From NCBI RefSeq assembly GCF_022479115.1, contig NZ_CP092497.1, forward strand, positions 2,046,001 to 2,110,000: 64,000 nucleotides of DNA, written 5' to 3'. This stretch comes from Amycolatopsis sp. EV170708-02-1 (GTDB lineage Bacteria > Actinomycetota > Actinomycetes > Mycobacteriales > Pseudonocardiaceae). The first letter of the stretch is position 1. The number at the start of each line of letters is the position of its first letter. Position numbers and translations under genes: made by a program. The notes under the pieces were generated by a model. The model did not search any database and was not told the origin of the DNA. It was given only the letters and a program-made list of their open reading frames with translations. Shown here piece after piece: positions 21,105 to 30,178 of this stretch.

Positions 21105-21452
21105 ATGTCCGCAGTGACCGCTTTCATGCTGGTGAAGACCACGCCCGAGTGGCTCGGGCTCACCGTCGAACAGCGCGTGGAGGCCTTCAAGACCGAGGTC
21201 CTCCCCGCCATCGAGAGCAAGGTGAAGGGCGTCCGGTCCCGGTTCTTCGACACCGAGTTCTACTCCGCGCGGGTGACCGACGTGTGGGTGTGGGAGGCCG
21301 ACGACCACCACTCGTACCAGCTGCTCGTCGAGGCGCTGCGCGAGACGCCGTTCTGGGACCGGTACTTCGAGGTGGTCGACCTTCTGGTCGGCGTGGAGAA
21401 CGCGTACGCCACGAACTACGGCCTGGACGCGTACGCGAGCGTCAACGTCTGA
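21105..21452 (+). CDS. Darcynin-family small protein
   Basis: A 115-residue soluble protein beginning [20 protein letters not shown], which resembles the darcynin family (a ferredoxin-like fold of unknown function found beside oxidoreductases and MFS genes). The charged middle segment ([20 protein letters not shown]) fits a dimeric alpha/beta barrel. It follows the SDR gene by 15 bp, so it is probably the last gene of the LysR-controlled operon. It overlaps the convergent nucleotidyltransferase gene by 11 bp. Confidence 0.7.
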   Translation: MSAVTAFMLVKTTPEWLGLTVEQRVEAFKTEVLPAIESKVKGVRSRFFDTEFYSARVTDVWVWEADDHHSYQLLVEALRETPFWDRYFEVVDLLVGVENAYATNYGLDAYASVNV

Positions 21453-22161
21453 AACCGGTGGGAGCATCCCGTCGGTAGCCCACGAGAAGACGGCCTCCCA
21501 CTCCGTCGAGGACAACGGCGACGACCTGCCGCAACAACGTGGGATCGCCCGCGCATACGACCTGCCGGTAGCCGAGCAACAGCTCCCGGCAGGTCTTCGG
21601 ATCGGCCTCCCGGAGCCGTCGCAGGAGCCACTTGCCGTGGGACCGCCATCGCCCTCCCATGAGGAGGATCAGCTCGGCCACGGCGATCAGCAGCCGGTCG
21701 GCGACGAAGACCAGTTCGTCGGGGTCGTCCGCCCCGTCGAGGTCGTCCAGGAGATCCGTGATCAGGTAGCGGTGGTCCTCCAGATCGGTCGAGGAAAGCG
21801 GCGGAGGCCCGGCACGCAGTCGTGCCTGGGCCTCCGCCTGCGTCCGTTGACCGAATCCGTCGCGGTCGAGGAGAACGAGGCCTTCGCCGCACATGTGCAG
21901 CAAAGGCGAACGGCGGCTGGCGGTCTCCTGGGTGGCGAAGGCCTCGTAGGACTCCGGGGTATGGCAGAACAGTTCCACCGGCACGCCGTCGTGTTCGATC
22001 GTTTCGCGGTACGGCGCGGGCGGCCCGTCGAGGAAGACGACGACGTCGAGATCCGATTTCGCGGTACGCGATCCGGTGTTCGCGCTTCCGCCCAGGATCG
22101 CGGCCCTCGCGGCGGGAAAACGGGTCTCGACCACCTCGCGGGCGATACGGACGGGATCCAT
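21442..22161 (-). CDS. Nucleotidyltransferase-domain protein
   Basis: The start at 22161 ([16 protein letters not shown]) gives 239 residues; an upstream in-frame start at 22239 looks non-coding. The motif [20 protein letters not shown] is the pol-beta-type nucleotidyltransferase signature (GGS and DxD). The C-terminal half is helical. Such proteins include aminoglycoside adenylyltransferase-like enzymes and toxin-related MNT proteins. No partner HEPN gene is adjacent. The substrate is unknown. Confidence 0.78.
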   Translation of the reverse strand: MDPVRIAREVVETRFPAARAAILGGSANTGSRTAKSDLDVVVFLDGPPAPYRETIEHDGVPVELFCHTPESYEAFATQETASRRSPLLHMCGEGLVLLDRDGFGQRTQAEAQARLRAGPPPLSSTDLEDHRYLITDLLDDLDGADDPDELVFVADRLLIAVAELILLMGGRWRSHGKWLLRRLREADPKTCRELLLGYRQVVCAGDPTLLRQVVAVVLDGVGGRLLVGYRRDAPTGFRR

Positions 22162-22330
22162 CCGTCCAGCATGCCGGTGGGGTGAGCCAGGCGCACCGGC
22201 GGCCGCGACCAAGCCGAAGCCGGTGCCCTGGTTACCCACCCGGATCTCCTGGACGAGCAGCCGCCCGGCCGATCCGGCCCTCCCCGTCCGGAACCCTAGG
22301 GCCGGGAGTTCGGGACCGGTCCCCGGACGC

Positions 22331-22364
22331 CACGAAGGCCACCGCCGAGACGGTGGCCTTCGTG
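22331..22364. terminator. Terminator of the secreted peptidase gene
   Basis: Fourteen-base perfect arms (CACGAAGGCCACCG / CGGTGGCCTTCGTG) around CCGAGA, 15 bp after the peptidase stop (minus strand). It is a strong rho-independent-like hairpin. Confidence 0.75.
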
Positions 22365-22379
22365 TTCTTCAGCCCGGGA

Positions 22380-23984
22380 TCAGGCGGTTTCGAACGGCTG
22401 GACGTTCGGCTGGAAGACCTGGCCGTTGGCCGGGACCTTCAGATCGATCAGGTAGTCGGCCGTCACCTTGTCCACCCCGAGCGAGTCGCCCAGGATGCAG
22501 TGCCCGAAGGCGTCGACCGAGAGCAGGCGGGCGTTGCCCAGCTGGTCGGCCATCCGCTTCGAGAACAGGTACTGGGTCGCCGGGTCGTAGTAGTTCCCGA
22601 TGACCAGGACCGGGGTGTCGGTCTTGGCCTGCCACGGGCCGCGGTAGACGTCCGGCTTCTTCGCCGGCCACACCGGGCAGCCCGCCACGTCCGAGAACGC
22701 CTGGTAGCGACCGAAAGTGGGCGATTCCTTCTCCCACTTCGCGGCGATCTCGGGGACCTTCTCCTGCTTGATCGTGATCTTCTTGTCCGAGCAGTTCACG
22801 GCGAAGTACGAGTCGTCGCCGGTGTAGGGGCTGTCCGGGTTCGCGTCCGCGCGCCCGTTCGCCCCGGACCGCAGCACCTTCAGCTCGACGGCCTGCGCCG
22901 TCTGCGTCTGCGCCGCGGGCGGGTGGACGATGTTGTACAGCGCCTGCAGGTCGTCGGCCAGCGGCCCGAACGACGTCGGCGAGTACAGCACCCCGGCCAC
23001 CGTGCTGGTGAACGCGTTGATGTCGTAGCTGCTCCCGTCCGGCAGCTTGATCGGCTGCTGGCGCAGGTGGCCGCGGATCTCGTCGAACTTCTCCCGCGGC
23101 GTACCGGCGCTGAAGGAGCACTTCGGCCCGACCTGCGCGCACTTGCGCAGGAAGGCGTCCAGCGCGATCTCGAACCCGCGAGCGCGCTCGCGGTCGTACT
23201 GCACGCCGTCGCTGGTCCGCAGCGCCGGATCGACGTTGCCGTCGACGACGATCGCCCGGCTCTGCTTCGGGAACATCCCCGTGTACGTCGACCCGATCAG
23301 GGTCCCGTACGAGAAGCCGACGAAGGTCAGCTTCTGGTCGCCGACGGCCGCCCGCATCTTGTCGAGGTCACGCACGACGTCCTTGGTGGACATGTGGTTC
23401 AGCAGCACGCCCGCGTTGTTCTTGCAGAACTGGCCGTAATCGCGGTACGAGGCCAACGTCCCGGAGATCTCCTGCCGTGACAGCGGCACGGGGATCTGCG
23501 CGGCGAAGACGTCGTCCGCGTCCTCCTGCGTGGTGAAGCATTTGAGCGGGTTGCTGGCCCCGACCCCGCGCGGATCGAACCCGATCAGGTCGAACCGGTC
23601 CAGCACCTGCGGCTGGAAGTAGTTCGCCGCGCCGATCGGCATCCGGAACCCGGAGCCGCCGGGACCGCCCGGGTTGAGGAACAGCGAACCGACCTTCTTG
23701 TCGGGCGTCTTCGCCGCCCGCTTCAGCATCGCGATGTCGATCGTGCCGAGCGCCGCGTTGTCGTGGTCGATCGGCACGCGATACCGCGCGCAGCTGTAGA
23801 ACTTCACCTGATCGGCCGGAACACCGCGGAGCTGGTCCGCCGTGCAGGCACCCCAGTTCACCGGCGCCGTCGCGCCGACCTGGGCGGCGGGCGGCCCGGC
23901 CTCCTGAGCGGCGACCGCCGTCCCGGACGCCCCGGACAGCGCGGCGCCCGCCACGAGTGCCCCTACCAGTGCGAAACCGCGCAC
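22380..23984 (-). CDS. Secreted tripeptidyl aminopeptidase-like alpha/beta hydrolase
   Basis: GTG at 23984 is chosen for its AAGGAGG 4-5 nt upstream and for giving a compact signal peptide (RGFALVGALVAGAALSG); TTG 24008 is possible. The protein has 534 residues. It has FLNPGGPGGSG (oxyanion region), FDPRGVGASNPLKC, the nucleophile elbow GFSYGT, the acid in VIGNYYDPAT and the His in DAFGHCIL. This is the TAP/Slp-type exported peptidase family of actinomycetes (abhydrolase plus TAP C-terminal domain). It likely trims peptides outside the cell. Confidence 0.9.
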   Translation of the reverse strand: MRGFALVGALVAGAALSGASGTAVAAQEAGPPAAQVGATAPVNWGACTADQLRGVPADQVKFYSCARYRVPIDHDNAALGTIDIAMLKRAAKTPDKKVGSLFLNPGGPGGSGFRMPIGAANYFQPQVLDRFDLIGFDPRGVGASNPLKCFTTQEDADDVFAAQIPVPLSRQEISGTLASYRDYGQFCKNNAGVLLNHMSTKDVVRDLDKMRAAVGDQKLTFVGFSYGTLIGSTYTGMFPKQSRAIVVDGNVDPALRTSDGVQYDRERARGFEIALDAFLRKCAQVGPKCSFSAGTPREKFDEIRGHLRQQPIKLPDGSSYDINAFTSTVAGVLYSPTSFGPLADDLQALYNIVHPPAAQTQTAQAVELKVLRSGANGRADANPDSPYTGDDSYFAVNCSDKKITIKQEKVPEIAAKWEKESPTFGRYQAFSDVAGCPVWPAKKPDVYRGPWQAKTDTPVLVIGNYYDPATQYLFSKRMADQLGNARLLSVDAFGHCILGDSLGVDKVTADYLIDLKVPANGQVFQPNVQPFETA

Positions 23985-24140
23985 CGGCCTCCTTGTGGAT
24001 CTCGGCAAAACGACTCCTCCCTCGGCTGGCGACGTGACGGACCACGTCGCACGGCGCGCCGCCGACGTCACGGCGCGTAACACCAAGCGAGCCTCGCACA
24101 AGCCCGTAACCCAGTCACCGGCCGAAAGGATGGTACGAAC

Positions 24141-24617
24141 CTATCGAGTGGTTGTCTTCAACTCGAAAATCGGTAACACACGGCGAGCGGCGTCGGCCTC
24201 CATGGAGTAACCGGGCCAGAACTCCAGCAGCAGTTTCCACATCGCTTCGTACTCGTCACCGAGCAGTTCCCTGGCCCTGACCGGGATCTCCTTGCCCGCG
24301 AGCGCGACGACGGCCTCGGGACGCGAGCGCAGATTGTGTGTCCACGCCGGATCGTTCGGCCTCCCCCAATTGGAGCCGACGAGCACGAAACCCTCCTCGT
24401 GCGGAAAGTACAAAAGATTGGTACTGCGGGGCAGCCCGCTCTTCCGGCCGGTCGTGGTCAGCCGGAGGGAAGGGAGCCCGGCCAGCGCGACCAGGCTCAC
24501 CTTCCCCTTGAAGAGCCGGTGGAGTCTCTTGTCCACCCAGATGATCCCGCCCGCGAGCCCCATCAGCCACGGTCTGGTGCCGAGCACGCGGGCGAGCGAC
24601 GTGAGAGGGTTAGCCAC
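24141..24617 (-). CDS. Deazaflavin (F420)-dependent nitroreductase-family protein
   Basis: GTG at 24617, 158 residues. The split beta-barrel signature includes LRLTTTGRKSGLPRSTNLLY and GSNWGRPNDPAWTHNLRS, as in Ddn/FDOR-A proteins, which use the deazaflavin F420. It overlaps the egtD stop by 8 bp and so sits last in the ergothioneine operon. A role in ergothioneine metabolism is not established; it may simply share the transcript. Confidence 0.88.
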   Translation of the reverse strand: MANPLTSLARVLGTRPWLMGLAGGIIWVDKRLHRLFKGKVSLVALAGLPSLRLTTTGRKSGLPRSTNLLYFPHEEGFVLVGSNWGRPNDPAWTHNLRSRPEAVVALAGKEIPVRARELLGDEYEAMWKLLLEFWPGYSMEADAARRVLPIFELKTTTR

Positions 24618-25587
24618 GGACAGATCTTGCCAGGCTCACCCCGAACCGCGATTCCGAGTCCGTCCACCATTCCTCCACGGAGAAACCGGCTTCGGCCAGT
24701 TCCGCGGCGATTCCCTCCCGCCGGAACTTCGCGGAGATCTCGGTGCGCACGTATTCGCCCTCGGCGAACTTCACCTGCAGGTCGGCGCCCGGGATGTCGA
24801 CGGTCAGCGGTGCACGGGCCCGCAGGCGCATTTCGATCCATTCGTTCTCTTCGTCCCAATACGAGACGTGGTCGAACGCGGCCGGGTCGAAGTTCGCGCC
24901 CAGGCCGTTGTTGATGACGTGGAGCATGTTGCGGTTGAACTCGGCGGTCACCCCGGCGGCGTCGTCATAGGCGCGCTCCAGGGTCTCCCGGTCCTTCACC
25001 AGGTCTGTCCCGAGGAGGAACCACTCCCCTTCGTCGAGCACGTCGCGGACCGAGCGCAGGAAGGTGGCGCGGTCGGCGGGGAAGAAGTTGCCGATCGTGC
25101 CGCCGAGGAAGACCACCATCCGCGGCCGGTCGCCCGGCAGCAGGTCCAGATGCCGGGTGAAGTCGCCGACCACGCCACGGACCTCCAGGGAGGGGTAGTC
25201 GGCCGTGATGGCTTCCGCGGCCTCGGCGAGCGCGGTTTCGGAGACGTCGAGCGGGACGAACTCCTTCAAGGTGCCGTGACTCGTCAGCGCGTCGAGCAGG
25301 AGCCTCGTCTTCTCACTCGATCCGGATCCGAGTTCGACGAGGGTGTGCGCGCCCGAGATTTCGGCGATCTCACCACCGCGCGCGGCGAGCACCTCCCGTT
25401 CGCTCCGGGTCGGGTAGTACTCGGGCAGGGCGGTGATCTTCTCGAACAGCTCGCTGCCGCGCGCGTCGTAGAACCATTTGGGCGACAACCACTTCTGGTC
25501 GGCCTCCAGGCCGGCGCGGACGTCCGCGCGCAGCTGCTCGGTGATATCCGATTCGCTGTGGTGTACGTCGAGGTCGAGTTCGGTCAT
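24610..25587 (-). CDS. egtD: L-histidine N-alpha-methyltransferase EgtD
   Basis: A 325-residue SAM enzyme that trimethylates histidine to hercynine, the first step of ergothioneine synthesis. SAM motif I is TLVELGSGSSEKTRLLLDAL, and FLGGTIGNFFPADR is a family hallmark. EgtD contacts the histidine amine through a Tyr and Asn pair in characterised enzymes; the DAAGVTAEFNRNMLHVIN segment supplies the corresponding Asn. Its start overlaps the egtC stop by 4 bp. Confidence 0.95.
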   Translation of the reverse strand: MTELDLDVHHSESDITEQLRADVRAGLEADQKWLSPKWFYDARGSELFEKITALPEYYPTRSEREVLAARGGEIAEISGAHTLVELGSGSSEKTRLLLDALTSHGTLKEFVPLDVSETALAEAAEAITADYPSLEVRGVVGDFTRHLDLLPGDRPRMVVFLGGTIGNFFPADRATFLRSVRDVLDEGEWFLLGTDLVKDRETLERAYDDAAGVTAEFNRNMLHVINNGLGANFDPAAFDHVSYWDEENEWIEMRLRARAPLTVDIPGADLQVKFAEGEYVRTEISAKFRREGIAAELAEAGFSVEEWWTDSESRFGVSLARSVRG

Positions 25588-26348
25588 CGTGCCTCAGGGC
25601 TCCGATCGGCTTCGAGGGGCAGGATCTCCACGCCCGCGCCGGTGACCCGGACGGCGTGGTGGTCGGGAACGGGAGTCCAGCCGGGATCGTCGTCGCACGG
25701 TTCCGACGCGACGAGCACACCGTCACCGGTGTCCCGATAGGACAGGGAATGCGTCCACGCGGTACCGATGAGCGTCCGGCCGTCGGTCAGCAGGAGATTG
25801 AGCCGCGAACCCGGCCCCGCCTCCTCGACCACTCCGGTCAGCCAGGTGACGGCCGCGAGCGGGTCTTCGCCCGCCTCCAGCCGTTCACGCAGCAAAGCCC
25901 ACAGCAGTACCGAATCCGTGGTCGCCTCCAGCGTCAGCAGGCGGGTGATCGGCAGCTTCGCGGCGAGCTCGGCCATCGAGTCCGGCCAGCCCCGCACCAG
26001 CCCGTTGTGGCTGAAGAGGTAGCCGCCGCCGGTGAACGGCGCGTTCGCCGCCTCGACGACCGGCATGGCCGTCGTGCCGTTCCGGACCGCGGCCATGAAG
26101 GCGTGCGAGCGGACCGACCCGGCCAGGGCGGGCAGATCCCCGTCCGTCCACAAGGGAGCGGACCGGCGCAGCCGCAGCGGATCGGGACCCTCGGCGTACC
26201 AGCCGAGGCCGTACCCGTCCGCGTTGACCGAGCCGCCGCCCCGCATGTCGCGGGGGGCGTACGACTGCACGAGCAGCGAATGAGGGACGTGGAAGAGCAT
26301 CTCGGCGGGCGAACGCGGCTCGCCGAGATACGCGAGGTGACGGCACAT
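25584..26348 (-). CDS. egtC: Gamma-glutamyl-hercynylcysteine sulfoxide amidohydrolase EgtC
   Basis: ATG at 26348, 254 residues. The protein begins MCRHLAYLGEP: removal of Met exposes the Ntn nucleophile Cys2 of class-II glutamine amidotransferase-like hydrolases. NADGYGLGWY and FSHNGLVRGW are the conserved substrate-site blocks. It removes glutamate from the sulfoxide made by EgtB. It starts 5 bp after the egtB stop and overlaps egtD by 4 bp. Confidence 0.94.
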   Translation of the reverse strand: MCRHLAYLGEPRSPAEMLFHVPHSLLVQSYAPRDMRGGGSVNADGYGLGWYAEGPDPLRLRRSAPLWTDGDLPALAGSVRSHAFMAAVRNGTTAMPVVEAANAPFTGGGYLFSHNGLVRGWPDSMAELAAKLPITRLLTLEATTDSVLLWALLRERLEAGEDPLAAVTWLTGVVEEAGPGSRLNLLLTDGRTLIGTAWTHSLSYRDTGDGVLVASEPCDDDPGWTPVPDHHAVRVTGAGVEILPLEADRSPEAR

Positions 26349-26353
26349 GCCGC

Positions 26354-27703
26354 TCAGGCCACCTCGCTCGGCCGCGCGTCCCGGGCACAGCGGAACCCGG
26401 AGAAGATCTGTCGCCGGATCGGGTGATCCCAGTTGCGGAACGTGCCGCGGATGGCCGCCGCGTCCGTGCCGAACGAGCCACCGCGCAGGATCCGGTAGTC
26501 CCCGCCGAAGAACACCTCGGAGTACTCCTTGTACGGGAACGCGGCGAATCCCGGATACGCCTCGAAGCCGCTGCTGGTCCACTCCCAGACGTCGCCGATC
26601 AGCTGGTGCACGCCCAGTGGTGAAACGCCCGCCGGGTACGCGCCGACCTCCGCGGGCCGCAGGTGCCGTTGCCCGAGGTTGGCGTGGTCGGGGGTGGGTT
26701 CCTCGTCGCCCCAGGGGAACCGGCGCGATCGGCCGGTCGCCGGGTCGAACCGGGCGGCCTTCTCCCACTCCGGCTCCGTCGGCAGGCGCCGTCCCGCCCA
26801 GGCGGCGTACGCCTCGGCCTCGTGGAAGGAAACGTGGACCACGGGTTCCGCGGCGGGCACCTTCTCGTAGACGCCGAACCGCGTCCGCCACCAGCCGTCC
26901 TGCTCCCGTTTCCAGAACCGCGGCGCGTCGATGCCGTGCTCGCTGCGGTACGCCCAGCCGCGCTCGCTCCACCACTTCGGGTCTTCGTAACCTCCGGAGT
27001 CGAGGAACTCGACATACGCCCCACAGGTGACCGGTGCGGTGTCGATGAAGAACGCCTCCACCGCGACCTCGTGCGCCGGGCGCTCGTTGTCCAGCGCCCA
27101 CGGCTCGGCGGAGGTGCCCATGGTGAAGGCACCACCGGGCACGAACACCTCCGCGGGCAGCGGCCCGGACCGCGACGGCGGCGGGGCGGGCGCGTGCAGC
27201 ACCGGGTCGCCCTTGCGCAGCTGATGGGTGGCCAGCATCGTCTCGTCGTGCTGCTGCTCGTGCTGGGTGATCATGCCGAAGGCGAAGGCGTCCTCGGTGA
27301 GCCGCCTGCCTTGCAGCGGAACGGTTTCCAGGATGTCGAAGGATTTCTCCCTGACCTCGCGGACGTACTTGCGCGCTTCCTCCGGGCCCAGCAGCGGCAG
27401 GGCCGGGCGATCCGCGCGGGCGTGCTGGAACGCGTCGTAGATGTCGTCGATGTCGGGCCGGAGCGCCTCGCGGCCGCCGACGTCGCGTACCAGCCAGAGC
27501 TCCTCCTGGCTGCCGATGTGCGCGAGGTCCCAGACCAGCGGCGACATCAGTTTCGAATGCTGGCGGATCAGGTCTTCGTCGTCGACGCTCGTCAGCGCGA
27601 TGCTGCGCTCACGGGCCCTGGTGAGCGCCTCGGCGGCGTGGGCCCGCAGGTCTTGCGGGCTCAGCGCGCGAAGCGGGTTGGTCTCGGTGCTTTCCACGCT
27701 CAT
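26354..27703 (-). CDS. egtB: Hercynine oxygenase EgtB
   Basis: ATG at 27703, 449 residues. An N-terminal DinB-like helical domain carries the iron-binding histidines (ITQHEQQHDE plus an upstream His in LVWDLAHIGSQEE). A C-terminal formylglycine-enzyme-like domain has GAFTMGTS, LPTEPEWEKAAR and GDVWEWTSSGFE. It couples gamma-glutamylcysteine to hercynine with oxygen, forming the C-S bond. It overlaps egtA by 4 bp. Confidence 0.95.
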   Translation of the reverse strand: MSVESTETNPLRALSPQDLRAHAAEALTRARERSIALTSVDDEDLIRQHSKLMSPLVWDLAHIGSQEELWLVRDVGGREALRPDIDDIYDAFQHARADRPALPLLGPEEARKYVREVREKSFDILETVPLQGRRLTEDAFAFGMITQHEQQHDETMLATHQLRKGDPVLHAPAPPPSRSGPLPAEVFVPGGAFTMGTSAEPWALDNERPAHEVAVEAFFIDTAPVTCGAYVEFLDSGGYEDPKWWSERGWAYRSEHGIDAPRFWKREQDGWWRTRFGVYEKVPAAEPVVHVSFHEAEAYAAWAGRRLPTEPEWEKAARFDPATGRSRRFPWGDEEPTPDHANLGQRHLRPAEVGAYPAGVSPLGVHQLIGDVWEWTSSGFEAYPGFAAFPYKEYSEVFFGGDYRILRGGSFGTDAAAIRGTFRNWDHPIRRQIFSGFRCARDARPSEVA

Positions 27704-28962
27704 GACTGGTGGCTCCTCGAACCCCGTACGAGGGATTGCACGCCCTCGCTGATCTCCGTGATGGTCTCCGGCGGCAGACCGGTCGTGCCCAACTCGGCAC
27801 AGCCGAGGTCCACCACCTTGCTCGCGACGGCGGCGATCTCCCGGTCGGCGAGGCCGAACCTGGCCGCGCACTCCCATCTGCCGATGACCGGTTCGCACAG
27901 TTCGAGCACCTTGTCCACTGTGGACGGGCGAGCGAGCAGCGCGGCCAGCAGGGCCACCGGGTGCAGCCACCTGGCGGCGGGCTGGGCGTCCAGGTAGCGG
28001 ATCTCCAGATACCCCTGTGGACGGACCGGCGTGAAGAACGTCGTCAGGTGATAGGCCAGGTCTTCCTCGGTCGGCTTGCCGAGCCGGGCACCCTCGCCCC
28101 GTCCGTCGATCCAGTCGGCGAAGGTCAGGGAATCGGGCGCGTCCCAGCGGCCGTCGGAACCGGGAAGGACCATCAGCGGCGTGTCGAGGATCCTGCCCGC
28201 CCATTCCGCGGCCGGATCCTTGCCCGGTTCCGCCGACCGGGTGCGGGCCTTTTCCGTTTCCATGACGGCGAGCCAGCGCGCGGACGCGTGGCCGGTGTCG
28301 CGGCCGGCGTGGATCCGGGAATTGGCGAAGGTGGCGAGCAGGGGCGGACCGAGCGCGTGGACGGCGGCCCAGCGGACCGCCAGCTCGTGCTCCTCACCGG
28401 CGTCCACGCAGACCTGCAGGCCGGCGGTGCTGCACATCATCGTCGCGCCGCCGTCTCCCATCGGGGCGAAGCGGCGTTCCATCGCGGCGTAGCGCGGGGT
28501 GCCCAGCTTGCGGGCGGGCGCGCGATGCCTGTCTATCCCGGTGTCCCCCAGGTACAGGCCTCGTGCGGTGAGAAGACTTTCGAGATGGGCCAGATCGGCC
28601 GAGACGACGGCGTCCAGGTGGCGCAGCGTGGTCTGTGGTCGAGCGGAGATCTCCACCTGACATCCGGGCTCGAGGCTCAGCGGTGAACCTGCCGGAAGCG
28701 GGAGGGCGGGGCTGTCGGGGCGCAGCGTCCGCGGTGTGTGCGGGCCGAGCGCGGTGGCGAGATCGTCGGGATCGAGAGGCCGGGCGGGTTCGTCGGCGTA
28801 GTGCACGGTGAATTCCAGCTCTACGCCGAGAAGTCTCGGTGGCCCGTGTTTGAAGCACACGGAAGCCACATACGCCTCACCTTCGGCGCGGTCCGACAGG
28901 ACCTTCGCCGTCGCGTTCGACGCGCTCCCGGACTTCTCGGGGAAATCATGAACAGTAGTCAT
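27700..28962 (-). CDS. egtA: Glutamate-cysteine ligase EgtA
   Basis: A 420-residue ATP-dependent ligase of the GCS2 family that makes gamma-glutamylcysteine for EgtB. LLGVELEFTVHYAD near residue 45 and MMCSTAGLQVCVDAG around 175 are conserved active-site blocks, as is GYLEIRYLDAQP near 320. It is the first gene of egtABCD. The 129-bp upstream gap separates it from a convergently pointing LysR 3' end and should contain the operon promoter. A PLP-dependent EgtE gene is not seen next to the cluster. Confidence 0.93.
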   Translation of the reverse strand: MTTVHDFPEKSGSASNATAKVLSDRAEGEAYVASVCFKHGPPRLLGVELEFTVHYADEPARPLDPDDLATALGPHTPRTLRPDSPALPLPAGSPLSLEPGCQVEISARPQTTLRHLDAVVSADLAHLESLLTARGLYLGDTGIDRHRAPARKLGTPRYAAMERRFAPMGDGGATMMCSTAGLQVCVDAGEEHELAVRWAAVHALGPPLLATFANSRIHAGRDTGHASARWLAVMETEKARTRSAEPGKDPAAEWAGRILDTPLMVLPGSDGRWDAPDSLTFADWIDGRGEGARLGKPTEEDLAYHLTTFFTPVRPQGYLEIRYLDAQPAARWLHPVALLAALLARPSTVDKVLELCEPVIGRWECAARFGLADREIAAVASKVVDLGCAELGTTGLPPETITEISEGVQSLVRGSRSHQS

Positions 28963-29091
28963 CTTTCCGCCGTCCAGTCGGTTGTCCGATAACTGAGATA
29001 CCTTGACTTCGGACGCTACACGCGAGGTCCGACAAAATCAGTCCGGTTCTTGCCGGGCAGGATCGCCGGACCACCTTCCGGGACGGGACGA

Positions 29092-30015
29092 TCAGGGCAA
29101 AGCGGGCTCCGTGCCCAGGCCCAGCGCGGCCGCCGCGTTTCGCACCGCCTCGATCACCAGCTGCAGTGCCGGCCGCCGTGACGAGGTCGTCCGGTAGGCG
29201 ATCGAAACCGTCCGGAGCAACGGTGTGGTCAGCGCGACGACGTCGATCCCCGGCGGCCGGAGCCCGAGCCCGAGGTCGGAAACGAGCGTCACCCCGAGCC
29301 CGGCCCTGACCATCGCCATCGCCGTGGACTGCTCCTCGACCTCGTGGTTGATCTTGGGCTCGAACCCGTGCCGGTGACACGCCGTGCGCACCGCGCGGCC
29401 GAAATGACTCTTCGGGCTGGCGAGGATCCAGGGATGCTCGCCCAGTTCGAGCAGGGATGCGCTCCCGGCGGGCACCGCACCGGCGGGTACGGCGGCGTGC
29501 AGCCGCTCGACCGCGATCACCGCGCGCTCCAGGCCCGCGTCCCACGGCATCGGCGCGTCGGAATAGTCGAGGACGAACGACAGGTCCAGTTCGCCGTCAC
29601 GGACGGCGTCGGCGGTGTCCTCGGGAGCCAGCTCGCGGGTCCGGACCTGGATCCCCGGATGCTCACCCGCGAGCGCGGCCAGCGCGTGCGGCAACAGCCC
29701 CGAAGCGACCGACGCCCACACCCCCGCCATGAGGCGCACCGAAACGGTCTCCTGCGCCTCTTCCAAGGCCAGCGTCGCCCGTTCGACCGACCCCAGGATC
29801 TCCTCGGCGTGCTCGGTGAGCAGCAGCCCCAGTTCGGTCAGCTGCACCCGCCTGCCGAATCGTTCGAACAGCTTCGCGCCCACGTCCCGCTCCAGCTGAG
29901 CCAGCTGCTGCGACACCGCCGAAGCGGTGTAATGCAGCGAAGCTGCGGCCGCCGTGACGGTGCCGCGCCTGCTCAGCTCGCGGAGCATCCGCAGGCGGTG
30001 CAACGAAAGCTCCAT
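29092..30015 (-). CDS. LysR family regulator beside amino-acid dehydrogenase
   Basis: The start at 30015 (MELSLHRLRMLRELSRRGTV) gives 307 residues. The HTH is TVTAAAASLHYTASAVSQQLAQLE, and a LysR substrate-binding domain follows. It is divergent from the Glu/Leu/Val dehydrogenase gene across 163 bp, the usual arrangement for a LysR regulator and its target. The effector is therefore probably an amino or keto acid (inference). Confidence 0.88.
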   Translation of the reverse strand: MELSLHRLRMLRELSRRGTVTAAAASLHYTASAVSQQLAQLERDVGAKLFERFGRRVQLTELGLLLTEHAEEILGSVERATLALEEAQETVSVRLMAGVWASVASGLLPHALAALAGEHPGIQVRTRELAPEDTADAVRDGELDLSFVLDYSDAPMPWDAGLERAVIAVERLHAAVPAGAVPAGSASLLELGEHPWILASPKSHFGRAVRTACHRHGFEPKINHEVEEQSTAMAMVRAGLGVTLVSDLGLGLRPPGIDVVALTTPLLRTVSIAYRTTSSRRPALQLVIEAVRNAAAALGLGTEPALP

Positions 30016-30178
30016 GGCCCCAACGTAATCGGGCGCGGTCGCGGACGCCGGGTGACGCGTTACACCAGTTTCTCTGCACGACATCGTTCAGATTCGGTAA
30101 ATGGACGCGCGCGCCCGCGGGGGCGCACCCTCGGAAGTGCCGCAGGAACGACCCCGAATCCACGAAGGAGGTGGCCGC

